Below, piece after piece: positions 35,324 through 44,570 of a stretch of DNA of 64,000 nucleotides. How positions within the stretch are numbered: position 1 is the first letter of the stretch; each line of letters begins with the position of its first letter. The position numbers and the translations under genes were made by a program. The notes beneath the pieces are model-generated. The model saw only the letters and a program-made list of their open reading frames with translations, had not been told where the DNA came from and ran no database searches. Origin of the DNA: Fictibacillus arsenicus (GTDB lineage Bacteria > Bacillota > Bacilli > Bacillales > Fictibacillaceae); assembly GCF_001999465.1 (NCBI RefSeq), contig NZ_MQMF01000002.1, forward strand, positions 1,240,001-1,304,000. The letters run 5' to 3'.

Positions 35324-36214
35324 ATGGATTTTTATCAGCTAAAAACGTTCTATCATGTTGCAAAACAAAAAAGTTTTACTCGAGCTGCAAATGAACTCTC
35401 TATTAGTCAACCAGCTGTTTCAAGACAAATAGAATCAATGGAACAAAAGTTTGGCTTAACCCTTTTCCATCGCGTAGGAAAGGAAATTAAACTGACCGAT
35501 TCTGGTTTGGTTTTGTTTGAAATGGCAGAAAAAATTCTCTCTTTAGTAGGCAAAACGGAGTCTGTTATGGAAGGGATGAAAAATCTAGAAAGCGGATCAA
35601 TCGTGGTTGGAGCTAGTACTACAATCGGTAACTACTTGATGGCTCCGATTGTCATCAACTTTATGAAAAAATATCCTGGTGTAAGCATTAAATTAGAAAT
35701 CCAGCCAACGGATGAAATTCTAATGAAAGTAAAAAACAATTTACTTGATATAGCTATAATTCCTGAAGTACCTGAAATTACATCAGTAATCAACGAGATT
35801 CTGCTGCAGGATGAGATTGTGCTCATCGCAAGGAAGAATCATCACCTTACGAAGAAGAAAAATTTAAAACTTGAAGACATCATGAATGAGAAGTTTGTTA
35901 TGAGAGGACAAGATTCAAACACACGTAAAACTATTGAAAAACATCTTAAACAAAATAAGGTTCAACTTCAAAAATATATTGAACTAGACTCAACAGAAGC
36001 GATTAAACAAGCTGTTTTAACCGGAGAATACATTAGTTTTGTTTCTAAAAGAACCATTCAAATGGAAACAAAGTTTGGAGAGATTCAAGTATTAGAAGGT
36101 TCAGACTTAAAGGTTCATAGAAACTTTCATATTGTCCGGCATAAAGAGACCTTCCCCAGTCCTGCCGCAGATGCCTTTATTCGATTTATTAATCATGACT
36201 CCTGTGTTATTTAA
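35324..36214 (+). CDS. LysR-family transcriptional regulator (CysL/YeiE-like)
   Basis: 296 residues from ATG 35324 (AAGGAGAAGAAG upstream). HTH with FYHVAKQKSFTRAANELSIS and QPAVSRQIESMEQKFG; effector domain from about residue 88 (SIVVGASTTIGNYLMAP). Divergent from the 70-aa/MFS operon, which is its likely target. Effector unknown. Confidence 0.88.
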   Translation: MDFYQLKTFYHVAKQKSFTRAANELSISQPAVSRQIESMEQKFGLTLFHRVGKEIKLTDSGLVLFEMAEKILSLVGKTESVMEGMKNLESGSIVVGASTTIGNYLMAPIVINFMKKYPGVSIKLEIQPTDEILMKVKNNLLDIAIIPEVPEITSVINEILLQDEIVLIARKNHHLTKKKNLKLEDIMNEKFVMRGQDSNTRKTIEKHLKQNKVQLQKYIELDSTEAIKQAVLTGEYISFVSKRTIQMETKFGEIQVLEGSDLKVHRNFHIVRHKETFPSPAADAFIRFINHDSCVI

Positions 36215-36259
36215 TCTAATTTCAATAACAGATATACCTTCACTAAGAAGAGAACAAAA

Positions 36260-36280
36260 AAGCACGCCAGCAGCGTGCTT
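36260..36280. terminator. Terminator of the AGCACGC...GCGTGCT family, copy 2
   Basis: Stem AGCACGC-CAGCA-GCGTGCT flanked by A6 and T7. It ends the LysR gene on the plus strand and the nucleoside hydrolase unit on the minus strand. Confidence 0.8.
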
Positions 36281-36305
36281 TTTTTGCTCAAACACTTTTT
36301 TACTT

Positions 36306-36347
36306 TTAAAGATTCTTCCAACGTACTGTCTTTCCATCAAATGTGAA
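36306..36347 (-). pseudogene. Remnant of the spoVR 3' end
   Basis: Minus strand encodes [13 protein letters not shown] then stop, against [13 protein letters not shown] stop at the end of SpoVR (39344). The same family of terminator follows at the same relative place. Upstream of residue F the resemblance ends abruptly at the nucleoside hydrolase gene. Confidence 0.7.
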
Positions 36348-36356
36348 CTAATCGCT

Positions 36357-37304
36357 CTATCTTCTTGATAAAAGAGTATCCATAATGCTTTGTTTAAAGG
36401 CTTCATAATTAAAAGAAAAAGCGACACTATGGGTTCTATACTCTGGGTTTGTTGTAAAGCGAAAGTCAGCAATGCTTTGACCAAAGCCTTCCCCTCTGTC
36501 GGGTATAACTTTTATTGGCACTCTCGAAACGTTCACAAATTCTGGATACAACATGAACCAGATCGTCATAAAATCATGCATGGGACTACCTTTAATACCT
36601 GGGTTTGATTTAGAGTAAAAATTATAATAATAGTCCAACATTGGTTTGATCAAGAGTCCTGCGGGATCCTGAGTATTCTGATGGAATCTATCAATCGTTT
36701 GAACCATTTCGGGAGTAACGAGTGCGTTTTGTGTAATGTTTAATGGAATAATCGTCAAATTTCTAGCATGGAGCAAGATTAGATTTGCTGCATAGGGGTC
36801 AGAGTAAAAATTGGCTTCTGCTACCGCTGTTACATTTCCAGGATAGAAAAACGCTCCTCCCATGCAAATATACTCCTTTACTTTTTTCATCTTTTCTAAA
36901 TTAAGAATAAATGTAGTTGCTAACGAAGATAATCTTCCAAGGTTGATAATTGTGAGGTCCTCTATATTTGTATCTATTATCTGATATATATCATTAATAG
37001 GGTAAACTGGATAAGGAATATCTGGGGGAATGATTGGTCCTAAGCCTGCTTCTCCATGTACTTCAGGAAAAAACTGAACCGAAATGCCAGTTAGTGGAAC
37101 AGATGCACCGAGAAATACAGGAATTTTTTCTTGTCCCATAATGTACTTTATATAATTAATATTCCTAATGGCATTTGTTCTAGATACATTTCCATAATCA
37201 GCAACGATTCCCAATAATTTTACGTCTTTACGAAAAAAGGCATAAATAAGAGCAAAAGCATCATCTATTCCTAAATCCGTAAAAAGAAGAACCTTTTTGG
37301 GCAT
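36357..37304 (-). CDS. Nucleoside hydrolase (IunH family)
   Basis: 315 residues from ATG 37304 (AGGAGGAG upstream). Hydrolyses the N-glycosidic bond of ribonucleosides. Motifs: TDLGIDDAFAL (Ca2+-binding Asp cluster; the usual DxDPGxDD reads FxDLGxDD here, the DPG-type Asp and the DD pair being kept), MGGAFFYPGN, AEANFYSDPYAA and the C-terminal MHDFMTIW with the His-Asp pair. It lies between two partial copies of the spoVR 3' end, so it may have arrived together with one of them. Confidence 0.85.
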   Translation of the reverse strand: MPKKVLLFTDLGIDDAFALIYAFFRKDVKLLGIVADYGNVSRTNAIRNINYIKYIMGQEKIPVFLGASVPLTGISVQFFPEVHGEAGLGPIIPPDIPYPVYPINDIYQIIDTNIEDLTIINLGRLSSLATTFILNLEKMKKVKEYICMGGAFFYPGNVTAVAEANFYSDPYAANLILLHARNLTIIPLNITQNALVTPEMVQTIDRFHQNTQDPAGLLIKPMLDYYYNFYSKSNPGIKGSPMHDFMTIWFMLYPEFVNVSRVPIKVIPDRGEGFGQSIADFRFTTNPEYRTHSVAFSFNYEAFKQSIMDTLLSRR

Positions 37305-37438
37305 ACACACTCCTCCTTATGTGAAAATGTATGACACAAGTTATAATTAAAAGAACAATAATATGAAAACAATGTGATATCAGAAATTTATAACTCAGCT
37401 ATATTTAATACAAACTTGTTATACCAATAAGTAAAAAA

Positions 37439-37458
37439 AGCACGCCAGCAGCGTGCTT
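37439..37458. terminator. Terminator of the AGCACGC...GCGTGCT family, copy 3
   Basis: Same stem and loop as copy 2, A7 before and T7 after; follows the spoVR fragment on the minus strand. Confidence 0.8.
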
Positions 37459-37473
37459 TTTTTACTCCAAGGT

Positions 37474-37884
37474 TTAAAGGTATTTTCGATGCACTGTCTT
37501 CCCATCAAACGTGAACAGAACAGGCTTTTGTTCGATCTTTGTCTCCATATGAACAGGACGCCCCCACAGTTGATGAACGTGCGGCAGCACTTTCTCCAGA
37601 TACTTCACATCAAGTTCCATATCCTCATAGCTATGATTGAGGTATAGCTCCCCATTCTTCATATAATCTGCGTCATTTACTGTGATATACGGGAACCCTT
37701 CGTTTACCCGCATACTAACAAGCTGATCACGGACTTCCTCCCACTGCTTATCGACAATCTTGTATTCTTTCCCCTGTTTTTGAAAAAGATACATGTCTTC
37801 CCGCTGAGCTAGATCCTTAGTTAGATAGTTTCGGATGAATGACATGTCGGATTCCAGTTCACGGACTTCGAACATCTTCTCTCG
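37474..37884 (-). pseudogene. SpoVR C-terminal fragment (duplicate)
   Basis: Encodes the last about 134 residues of SpoVR from [16 protein letters not shown] to the stop. Against the full gene there are three amino acid differences (E/G, V/L, Q/H), while many third codon positions differ. That pattern indicates divergence under selection before truncation, that is, origin from another functional spoVR allele and not a fresh local duplication. Homology ends at 37884 next to nested inverted repeats; no start signal is seen for the fragment. Confidence 0.85.
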
Positions 37885-37901
37885 ACATGCCTTCTTATAA
37901 T

Positions 37902-37953
37902 AACGATTGCTCAACAATCGCCCGATTGTTGAAGAACAATCTTAACAATCGTT
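37902..37953. repeat. Nested inverted repeats at the spoVR-fragment junction
   Basis: TCAACAATCG (37911) and CGATTGTTGA (37923) form a perfect 10-bp dyad with a 2-nt centre; outer arms AACGATTG (37902) and CAATCGTT (37946) pair as well. Located 17 nt beyond the end of homology with spoVR. Confidence 0.65.
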
Positions 37954-38431
37954 CTAGAAATTCCTTCATTTTTTTCGTTGACCATATATTTAGATGTTAC
38001 CAACTGGAGTATCTCTATTTTGAAAAGAAGATAAACGATTACTATTCACAGACACTGTGGATGTAAGAAATTCTTAAGGAAAGAGATGAGATTGATTGTT
38101 TTTTCTACTAAAAATAATCACTTAGATATACCTAAAACAATGAAAGCCCTACCTCTCTTCCATCCTTACGGTTCCTTGTCCGTGCCAGTGTGAATCAGTA
38201 TTACAAATATCAAGTGATTATTATATCGAGTTTTTTGATAAAACTCCAAATGTTTGTAGAGGAAGTCTAAATAATAAAAATGGATTAGATTGTAGAAATA
38301 ACAAAAGAGGTTAATGTTCTAAAAGTAAGTTGAAGAAGTTGAATGTCTTTGAAATGATTTACTTTTAATCATAATATTCCCGAAAAAATTCAGATATTTA
38401 TTAGAATGCAATATATTATCTATAATTAACC
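37954..38431. other. Intergenic stretch, no gene seen
   Basis: AT-rich, with stops in all frames and no recognisable RNA or terminator; it separates the spoVR fragment from carD. Confidence 0.5.
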
Positions 38432-38893
38432 TTAACAGAAACTTTTTATTTGATTTTCAGTGATTCCTTTAATTACTTCCAGTTCACTAATCAAAAATTC
38501 ATATGCATTATCCAACATTTTTTTTTCGCTTCCGTTAAGTGCTTTATCTTTCTTCATACGCATTAAATCACGTACAACTTCAGCACCTTCCTGTATTTCA
38601 CCCGTTTTAAGTTTGTCCGTGTTTACTTTATACCTTTGTTTCCACGTTAGTAATCTATCTGATTCTCCATGCTGAAAAATGTGAATAATTTGTTTTAATG
38701 CAAGTAGATCAGTAACTGGTCGTATACTTGAACTCAATATTTTACACGTTGGAATCATAACTTGCATATTACTGATTGACATTTTTATAACATAATACTG
38801 TTGTTTTCCCTCTGGGAATTCTTTTTCTTCTATGGCTTCAATTATACCTACTCCTTGCATTGGATAAACAATGTTATCGCCAATTTGGAACAA
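38432..38893 (-). CDS. CarD-family transcriptional regulator (YdeB-like)
   Basis: 153 residues from TTG 38893, directly behind GGAGGTGG; the upstream in-frame ATG would start inside that site. N-terminal CarD_CdnL_TRCF domain FQIGDNIVYPMQGVGIIEAI binds the RNA polymerase beta subunit; the C-terminal helical domain (about 60-153) contacts promoter DNA (WKQRYKVNTDKLKTG, EVVRDLMRM). Length equals that of B. subtilis YdeB. It lies between the fragmentary and the complete spoVR. Confidence 0.88.
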   Translation of the reverse strand: MFQIGDNIVYPMQGVGIIEAIEEKEFPEGKQQYYVIKMSISNMQVMIPTCKILSSSIRPVTDLLALKQIIHIFQHGESDRLLTWKQRYKVNTDKLKTGEIQEGAEVVRDLMRMKKDKALNGSEKKMLDNAYEFLISELEVIKGITENQIKSFC

Positions 38894-38953
38894 ATAATCC
38901 ACCTCCATATATGGTAACCTTCTAAAGTATACCATATAAGTATTTTTTATCAA

Positions 38954-39290
38954 AATTTTAATAATAACACGGGTTTATTTTCAGTGTCAATAATTTTTTT
39001 CAATAAATCAGATCAAGAAAAAACAACATCAAAACAATAGGGAACGTGTCGGATTCCCAATATAAGGGGGAGGTCAATTGTTCGGTGAATATCCTGAAAC
39101 CTCGACAAATTAACATAGATCAGTTTTTCCTTGAAGGTCAAAATTGTGGGTAAACTGCTTAGTTTCATTGAACTCCTTCTTCAATAAAACTGCTACTTTA
39201 ATGGAATAACTTACAATTTCAAGATTACCATCACCCCCCTTCCTTATTCCAAAAATATGGATCGTTAATTGATGAAGAAAGACTACAAAA
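38954..39290. other. Intergenic stretch, no firm gene
   Basis: Contains GGGGGAGG (39066) followed by short frames of fewer than 30 codons, none recognised. No terminator or riboswitch seen. Confidence 0.4.
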
Positions 39291-39311
39291 AAGCACGCTA
39301 GCAGCGTGCTT
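39291..39311. terminator. Terminator of the AGCACGC...GCGTGCT family, copy 4 (spoVR)
   Basis: AGCACGC-TAGCA-GCGTGCT stem following intact spoVR on the minus strand. Confidence 0.8.
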
Positions 39312-39325
39312 TTTCACCTTTATTT

Positions 39326-39341
39326 TTAAACACTTGTTTAA
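39326..39341. repeat. 16-bp near-palindrome TTAAACACTTGTTTAA abutting the spoVR stop
   Basis: 2 nt from the spoVR stop codon (39344) and just before its terminator; identical to the copy at 33673. Confidence 0.55.
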
Positions 39342-39343
39342 AT

Positions 39344-40753
39344 TTATAGATACTTCCGATGCACCGTCTTTCCGTCAAACGTGAACAATACAGGCTTCTG
39401 CTCGATCTTCGTCTCCATATGAACAGGACGTCCCCACAGATGATGAAGGTGCGGCAATACTTTTTCTAGATACTTCACATCAAGCTCCATATCTTCGTAG
39501 CTATGATTGAGATATAGCTCCCCATTCTTCATATAATCTGCGTCGTTGACTGTGATATACGGAAACCCTCCGTTCACCCTCATGCTTACGAGCTGATCAC
39601 GAACTTCTTCCCACTGCTTGTCGACGATCTTGTATTCTTTGCCTTGTTTTTGGAAAAGGTACATGTCTTCTCGCTGAGCCAAATCCTTAGTTAGATAGTT
39701 TCGTATGAAGGACATGTCAGACTCTAGTTCACGCACTTCAAACATCTTCTCGCGTCCAGAGCCAGGTTTCACCCCTTGTCGCAACAATTCCTCATTAGGA
39801 TTGTTATAACGTTCCTCGATGTCCTTGAAAATCTGCAAACCAAGATAATATGGGTTAATCGATGTCTTTGATGGTTGGACAACGCCCGCGTTTAATTTAG
39901 CGAACTCGATCGTCTCATGAGAGGTCAAGTCCATTTCTTGTAGAATTTTGGCGTGCCAATAGCTAGCCCAGCCTTCGTTCATGATTTTTGTTTCGAGCTG
40001 TGGCCAGAAATAAAGCATTTCTTCACGCATCATTGATAAGATATCCCGCTGCCATTCTTCGAGTTCACGGCTGTATTGCTCAATGAACAGAAGAATATCT
40101 TTCTCTGGCTGAGGCGGAAAAGATTTTTTCTTTTTCAGTGCAGGCTTAGGACCTTTTTTATCATCGATTTTCCATAAATCATCATAAGGCGTTTCTTTCT
40201 TAGGTGTTATTTCATCATCTTCACCAAATACATAGTTTAGTTTGTTCCTAACGATTGAAGGGTCGATGTGTTCTTGAATAGCAAGTACGGCATCAAGAAA
40301 CTCTTCCACTTCTTTTTTCCCATAAAGATGTTCGTACTGAGCCACTCGTTCTGCAGTAGCAGTCATGCACTCAACCATGTCTCTTCTTGTGTTTGAAAAG
40401 CGGACATTGTTTTTAAAGAAGTCACAGTGAGCAAGAACATGGGCAATGATAAGCTTATTTTGTATCAAAGAATTTGTATCAAGCAAAAACGCATAGCATG
40501 GATCTGAATTGATAACAAGTTCATAGATTTTGCTCAATCCTAAATCGTATTGAAGCTTCATTTTGTGAAACTGTTTTCCGAAACTCCAGTGTGAAAAACG
40601 AGTGGGCATTCCGTACGCACCAAACGTATAAATAATATCTGCCGGACATATCTCATACCGCATAGGGTAAAAATCGAGGCCAAAGTGGTCTGCAATCTCA
40701 GTAATTTCAGCAATTGCTCTTTCAAGCTCTTTATTTTGCAAGTCCCAGTTCAT
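39344..40753 (-). CDS. spoVR: SpoVR family protein
   Basis: 469 residues from ATG 40753 (GGAGGGGG upstream), normal length. In B. subtilis it is involved in spore cortex formation; in many bacteria it is encoded with PrkA and YhbH, both present at 57.7-61.9 kb here. Typical blocks: [73 protein letters not shown] and [16 protein letters not shown]. Its last third exists again as a fragment at 37474-37884. Confidence 0.95.
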   Translation of the reverse strand: MNWDLQNKELERAIAEITEIADHFGLDFYPMRYEICPADIIYTFGAYGMPTRFSHWSFGKQFHKMKLQYDLGLSKIYELVINSDPCYAFLLDTNSLIQNKLIIAHVLAHCDFFKNNVRFSNTRRDMVECMTATAERVAQYEHLYGKKEVEEFLDAVLAIQEHIDPSIVRNKLNYVFGEDDEITPKKETPYDDLWKIDDKKGPKPALKKKKSFPPQPEKDILLFIEQYSRELEEWQRDILSMMREEMLYFWPQLETKIMNEGWASYWHAKILQEMDLTSHETIEFAKLNAGVVQPSKTSINPYYLGLQIFKDIEERYNNPNEELLRQGVKPGSGREKMFEVRELESDMSFIRNYLTKDLAQREDMYLFQKQGKEYKIVDKQWEEVRDQLVSMRVNGGFPYITVNDADYMKNGELYLNHSYEDMELDVKYLEKVLPHLHHLWGRPVHMETKIEQKPVLFTFDGKTVHRKYL

Positions 40754-40848
40754 GTTTTCCCCCTCCTGCTTTTTCCTTACTTTTAACTGTATGAAAGAAA
40801 ACGGACATTCATGAGAAAACAAGAGCGAAAATCGGACGTGTTTTAAAA

Positions 40849-42087
40849 TTATGCTTTTCGAACTGCGGGCAATAAATAAAACAGAAACGTACTCGCTGTT
40901 ACAATTCCACCTATTGTGATGATAAACGCGGAACTGGTTGATGCCGCTAAATAACCTGATAGCATTGCTGCGACAGGCAGTAATAGCCATGTCATCCACC
41001 GGCTTGTTGCTTGCACTCTGCCTAATAAATAATCAGGAGTGTGCGTCTGACGAATCGTTCGAATACACGGGTTTATCATACATGCTGCTAATACACCAAT
41101 TGCATTCGTTACCGCGACTGTAATAAAAGTTTCAGAGAAAGCGAGTCCAATGATGGAAAGTCCTCCTGTTAGATGAGCGATCATTAAGATCGTCTGAAAT
41201 CTGAAAATCCTGCTCATTCTGTTTGTTACAAGAGCTCCTGTAATCGCCATTACCCCCCCTAAAGAGAGTATGACCCCAATTTCAGTGGGCTTTAAAAAGA
41301 GAACTTCTTTAAGATGAAAAATAAGTAAGGTTAAAAACATCGTTGTTCCAAAAGTCGATATCATGAGCGCCAAATTTGTATACCAAATGAGCTTTGTATT
41401 AAACACATGTTTAAATCCTTCTTTGAGTTCAGAAGCAAAGATTTGAAAAAATGTCTGTCGGTTAAAACTGGTAACTTTGTTATCCGGTACAGCTTGGATT
41501 TTAGTAATCATATAAAAAGTTAAAAAGAAAGAGATAGCGTTTAAGAATAGTCCTGCACCTGGTGCTGTAATAGACACAAGCAGTCCTCCGATAGCAGGAC
41601 CAATGACAATTGCCGTTTGAAATAACCCTTCATCCCATGCGTTCGCTTCATGAAGCCTTTCTTTTTGGACAAGCTGAGGCAGAAAAGCAAATCCAGCAGA
41701 ATTATGTAACTGCGTCAGCCAACCCATCAATAATGCACCCGCAGCAATATGCCAAAATTCAAGTGTATTGGTCTGATATAACACGGCAAGGAGAAGCAGT
41801 AAAAATCCTCTGGATAGATCACTGAAATAAAGGATTCTTTTCCAGTTATATGTATCTGCTATCCATCCGGCTATAGGTTGAAAAAATACCGGGATCCTTT
41901 CTACCGCGGCTATTATTCCCATCGAGACCGCCGAACCAGTAAGCTGAAGTACAATCAACGGAAGTGCGAGGAGATAAACTTGATCTCCTAAAAATGAGAT
42001 GAACTTACTTCCAAGCAAGTTCAATACTTTTACATTCTTATATAATGGCTGAGTTTCTTGGTGTGAATTTTGACGTAAAGACTGCAT
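40849..42087 (-). CDS. MFS transporter, macrolide-efflux-like
   Basis: 412 residues with 12 helices; [19 protein letters not shown] in helix 1 and [21 protein letters not shown] in loop 2-3 resemble MefA-type exporters. RBS AAAGGGG precedes ATG 42087 and is immediately flanked by an 18-bp hairpin (42101-42140), suggesting leader control. Substrate unknown. Confidence 0.8.
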   Translation of the reverse strand: MQSLRQNSHQETQPLYKNVKVLNLLGSKFISFLGDQVYLLALPLIVLQLTGSAVSMGIIAAVERIPVFFQPIAGWIADTYNWKRILYFSDLSRGFLLLLLAVLYQTNTLEFWHIAAGALLMGWLTQLHNSAGFAFLPQLVQKERLHEANAWDEGLFQTAIVIGPAIGGLLVSITAPGAGLFLNAISFFLTFYMITKIQAVPDNKVTSFNRQTFFQIFASELKEGFKHVFNTKLIWYTNLALMISTFGTTMFLTLLIFHLKEVLFLKPTEIGVILSLGGVMAITGALVTNRMSRIFRFQTILMIAHLTGGLSIIGLAFSETFITVAVTNAIGVLAACMINPCIRTIRQTHTPDYLLGRVQATSRWMTWLLLPVAAMLSGYLAASTSSAFIITIGGIVTASTFLFYLLPAVRKA

Positions 42088-42100
42088 ACTTTAATCCCCT

Positions 42101-42140
42101 TTCTCTCTGCTTAATAAGATTACTTATTAAGCAGAGAGAA
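42101..42140 (-). promoter_or_regulatory. 18-bp perfect leader hairpin abutting the RBS of the MFS gene
   Basis: TTCTCTCTGCTTAATAAG and its exact complement with a 4-nt loop; on the mRNA the stem ends directly at AGGGG, 10 nt before the start codon. It is not followed by a U-run, so it is not an ordinary terminator. Confidence 0.6.
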
Positions 42141-42152
42141 TCCTTTATAAAA

Positions 42153-42191
42153 AAATAAATTGTTGGGGGACAGTCCCCCAACAATTTATTT
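42153..42191 (-). terminator. Terminator with GTTGGGGGAC/GTCCCCCAAC stem
   Basis: About 19-bp inverted repeat ending in TTTATTTTTTT on the minus strand; terminates the beta-propeller gene or attenuates the MFS gene. The stretch 42192-42351 shows nothing else. Confidence 0.75.
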
Positions 42192-42351
42192 CCCTTAGTC
42201 GTTTCGGCTTTCTGAGTTATATAAATCCTCCAAAAGGGCTATGACCTTTTCACCTTTTACTTTTTCCCTTTCATAAATCTAGTTTCATCGACTATTATTT
42301 CCCAACATACTAAAAGATGCACCTCTGGACAGAGAATGCTTCTTTCTTATG

Positions 42352-43587
42352 CTACCGTCCTTGATAAACATCGAGTACGCTTGGCCATCCGTAGTATTCT
42401 TCGGCAGGTTTTGCTATTTTATCAATCCAAACGGTTTCTTTAGATTCCGGATCGACCTTTTTCATCACTTTTGATTGATTGGAGCTTTCAACTGATCTTA
42501 CCCAAACAATCCCCCCATTAGGTAAAGTTTTGGGGTATTCGTCTGCAGCTTTCTTCACGGGCTGAGTTAATCTTTTAGCACTTCTTGTAGTTGTATCAAC
42601 TAATGCTAAGAAGGGTTTTGATCTTCTTTCTTCAGGAACTTCCCATCCCCATTCGATCTGCCTGCTTACAACAATTTCACGGTCACTTCTCCATGTAAAA
42701 TCACCATCGGCATAGCCTTTAAAACTAAGATCCACTTCTTTTCCGCTTCGTGAGTCCCAAAGTGTTAATCGTTTATTTTCAGAGACTAATCTCCCAATCC
42801 CTTTGATATAAGCCAATCTTTCAGTTTTTGGAGACCAGTGAAACCAATTCGGGATACTTAACATATTTGCGATCATTTTAGTGTTCGATCCGTTTCTTGA
42901 AACAATCATTAATGTGTTGCTGTCAGCTGACATTGATGCAGTCGGGCAAGCAATAAAAGCAAAGACGCTCCCCTTCATCCCCCATTTGAATTTTGTTGTA
43001 CCAATTGCAAAAAAGGCGTCACTCATTCCGGGCAAAGTTGTAATCTTCCTTACTTTTTCCAAATCGCTTTCTGCATCTGCCGGGACAGTAAATATCTGAA
43101 CAGGAGTCCATCCATCAGGCTGCAAATTGGCTGAAGATGAAACAACAAAACTTTTACTGTCAGGTGTCCAGCTATAGTTTCCAACACCAAGAATCACATT
43201 TTGAAAAGAGGACGCCGGCTTAGAAATATCTATTACATTTAGAACGCTGCCACTTTTCCAAGCGAGCAGCTGACCATCCGGTGACCACCTTGGCATCTCA
43301 ATATTACCTGCAAATACTTTTCGTTTTAACCGAGTCACCCGGTTGTAAACCCATAACTCTTTTGTTTCACCCTCACCAGACATGTAACTGATATACATAG
43401 CATCACTAGAGAATTTTGGATGAGACAGCTTAGCGCCTTCAACTAACCTTCTTTCCACATCTCCATCTTTCAGCCAGAGTCCATCATTACGAATAAAAGC
43501 AGCTTTCCCCTCCGCCGCTTCGGAATGAGCAGGATAATTCATAATAATAATCAACATACAAACCAACAGAATGGTTAATCGTTTCAA
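42352..43587 (-). CDS. Secreted beta-propeller protein (TolB/WD40-like)
   Basis: 411 residues from TTG 43587 (GAGGTG upstream). Signal peptide MKRLTILLVCMLIIIMNYP, then propeller blades with PRWSPDGQLLAWKSG, YSWTPDSKSFVVSSS, FHWSPKTERLAYIKG and FTWRSDREIVVSRQ, the repeated W-SPD motif of TolB/PD40 blades. No catalytic domain is visible. Function unknown; extracellular or wall-associated. Confidence 0.75.
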   Translation of the reverse strand: MKRLTILLVCMLIIIMNYPAHSEAAEGKAAFIRNDGLWLKDGDVERRLVEGAKLSHPKFSSDAMYISYMSGEGETKELWVYNRVTRLKRKVFAGNIEMPRWSPDGQLLAWKSGSVLNVIDISKPASSFQNVILGVGNYSWTPDSKSFVVSSSANLQPDGWTPVQIFTVPADAESDLEKVRKITTLPGMSDAFFAIGTTKFKWGMKGSVFAFIACPTASMSADSNTLMIVSRNGSNTKMIANMLSIPNWFHWSPKTERLAYIKGIGRLVSENKRLTLWDSRSGKEVDLSFKGYADGDFTWRSDREIVVSRQIEWGWEVPEERRSKPFLALVDTTTRSAKRLTQPVKKAADEYPKTLPNGGIVWVRSVESSNQSKVMKKVDPESKETVWIDKIAKPAEEYYGWPSVLDVYQGR

Positions 43588-43677
43588 ATCATTCACCTCA
43601 TTACTAACATGAACTAAATGAGGAAATTCATACAAAAAAGCTCAGAAACCATTGGCTTCTGAGGTCGTCTGCTACAA

Positions 43678-44079
43678 TTATTCTCCTGTTTCAGAAAAAC
43701 GTTTGATTCGTGCTGCGATCTCGTCACGAACACGCTGGAATTCGCTCCACTCTTTACCTGCAGGATCATCAAATCCCCAGTGTTCACGTTTTTTATGCGG
43801 CGGTGTTGCCGGACATACGTCATTGGCATGTCCACAAAGCGTTACAACTAAGTCAGCTTTTTCTAAGATATCTTTATCAATTACATCAGAAGTCTGATTT
43901 GTAATATCGATATCTACTTCTTTCATCGCTTTAACTGCATTCGGGTTTACACCGTGCGCTTCAATTCCAGCAGAATATACGTCATATTTATCACTAAGAT
44001 AGTGGTGTCCGAATCCTTCAGCCATCTGTGAACGGCAAGAGTTTCCTGTGCAAAGGAAATAGATGATTGGTTTGGCCAT
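43678..44079 (-). CDS. arsC: Arsenate reductase, thioredoxin-coupled
   Basis: 133 residues, LMW-phosphatase fold. P-loop [14 protein letters not shown] (catalytic first Cys), redox pair in [15 protein letters not shown], and [10 protein letters not shown]. Reduces arsenate to arsenite for export by ArsB. RBS AGGAGG precedes ATG 44079. Divergent from arsR-arsB-arsI across a promoter region with a perfect dyad. Confidence 0.96.
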   Translation of the reverse strand: MAKPIIYFLCTGNSCRSQMAEGFGHHYLSDKYDVYSAGIEAHGVNPNAVKAMKEVDIDITNQTSDVIDKDILEKADLVVTLCGHANDVCPATPPHKKREHWGFDDPAGKEWSEFQRVRDEIAARIKRFSETGE

Positions 44080-44125
44080 GTTTAAAACCTCCTAAGATTA
44101 AAGAACTTCTTTCGTGACCATCATA

Positions 44126-44196
44126 ATATAAGTATATACTTATATCAATATTTATTTATATATTCTTTGACATTATATATAAACATATGGTTATAT
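44126..44196. promoter_or_regulatory. Divergent ars promoter with ArsR operator
   Basis: ATATAAGTATATACTTATAT (44126-44145) is a perfect 20-bp palindrome near arsC; TTGACA (44167) with TTATAT (44191) makes a probable arsR promoter, and ATAAACATATGGTTATAT overlaps it. Confidence 0.65.
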
Positions 44197-44216
44197 ACTA
44201 ATGAGGTGAGATTGAT

Positions 44217-44537
44217 ATGGAATTGGATCAATTAACGGAATGCTATAAAGCAATGGCAGACAAAACTCGTTTGAATATTTTAGCTTTACTCCGTCACGAA
44301 GAATTATGTGTATGCGAGCTGGTTGAAATATTGAAGATGACACAACCTAGTATTTCACAGCATTTAAGAAAATTAAAGCAAGCTAAACTAGTGAAAGAAA
44401 GACGAAACAGTCAATGGATCTTTTACTCCATCGACGGTGAGATCTATCCATTTATAAAAGCAAACTTAGATGCTTTACCTGATATGTCAGAGAAAATTGA
44501 ACAACTTAAAGCTTCAGGCGGTAAGGTTTGCTGCTAA
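44217..44537 (+). CDS. arsR: ArsR-family arsenic repressor
   Basis: 106 residues, ATG 44217 behind GAGGTGAG. MADKTRLNILALLRHEELCVCEL contains the As(III) CxC motif; recognition helix TQPSISQHLRKLKQAKLV; tail ends KVCC. First gene of arsR-arsB-arsI. It is distinct from the ArsR at 30.7 kb, and the operators differ. Confidence 0.94.
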   Translation: MELDQLTECYKAMADKTRLNILALLRHEELCVCELVEILKMTQPSISQHLRKLKQAKLVKERRNSQWIFYSIDGEIYPFIKANLDALPDMSEKIEQLKASGGKVCC

Positions 44538-44570
44538 CTTAGAAATTCATGAGCAATTGGGGGAATTGAT

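Noticed and set aside
36357-37304. Nucleoside hydrolase as catalytically dead because of FxDLGxDD
   Set aside because: The Asp equivalent to the DPG Asp and the following DD pair are kept, so loss of activity cannot be claimed.
37474-37917. Intact short SpoVR-like gene
   Set aside because: It matches only the C-terminal third of SpoVR, lacks a start signal and its upstream codons do not match; treated as a fragment.
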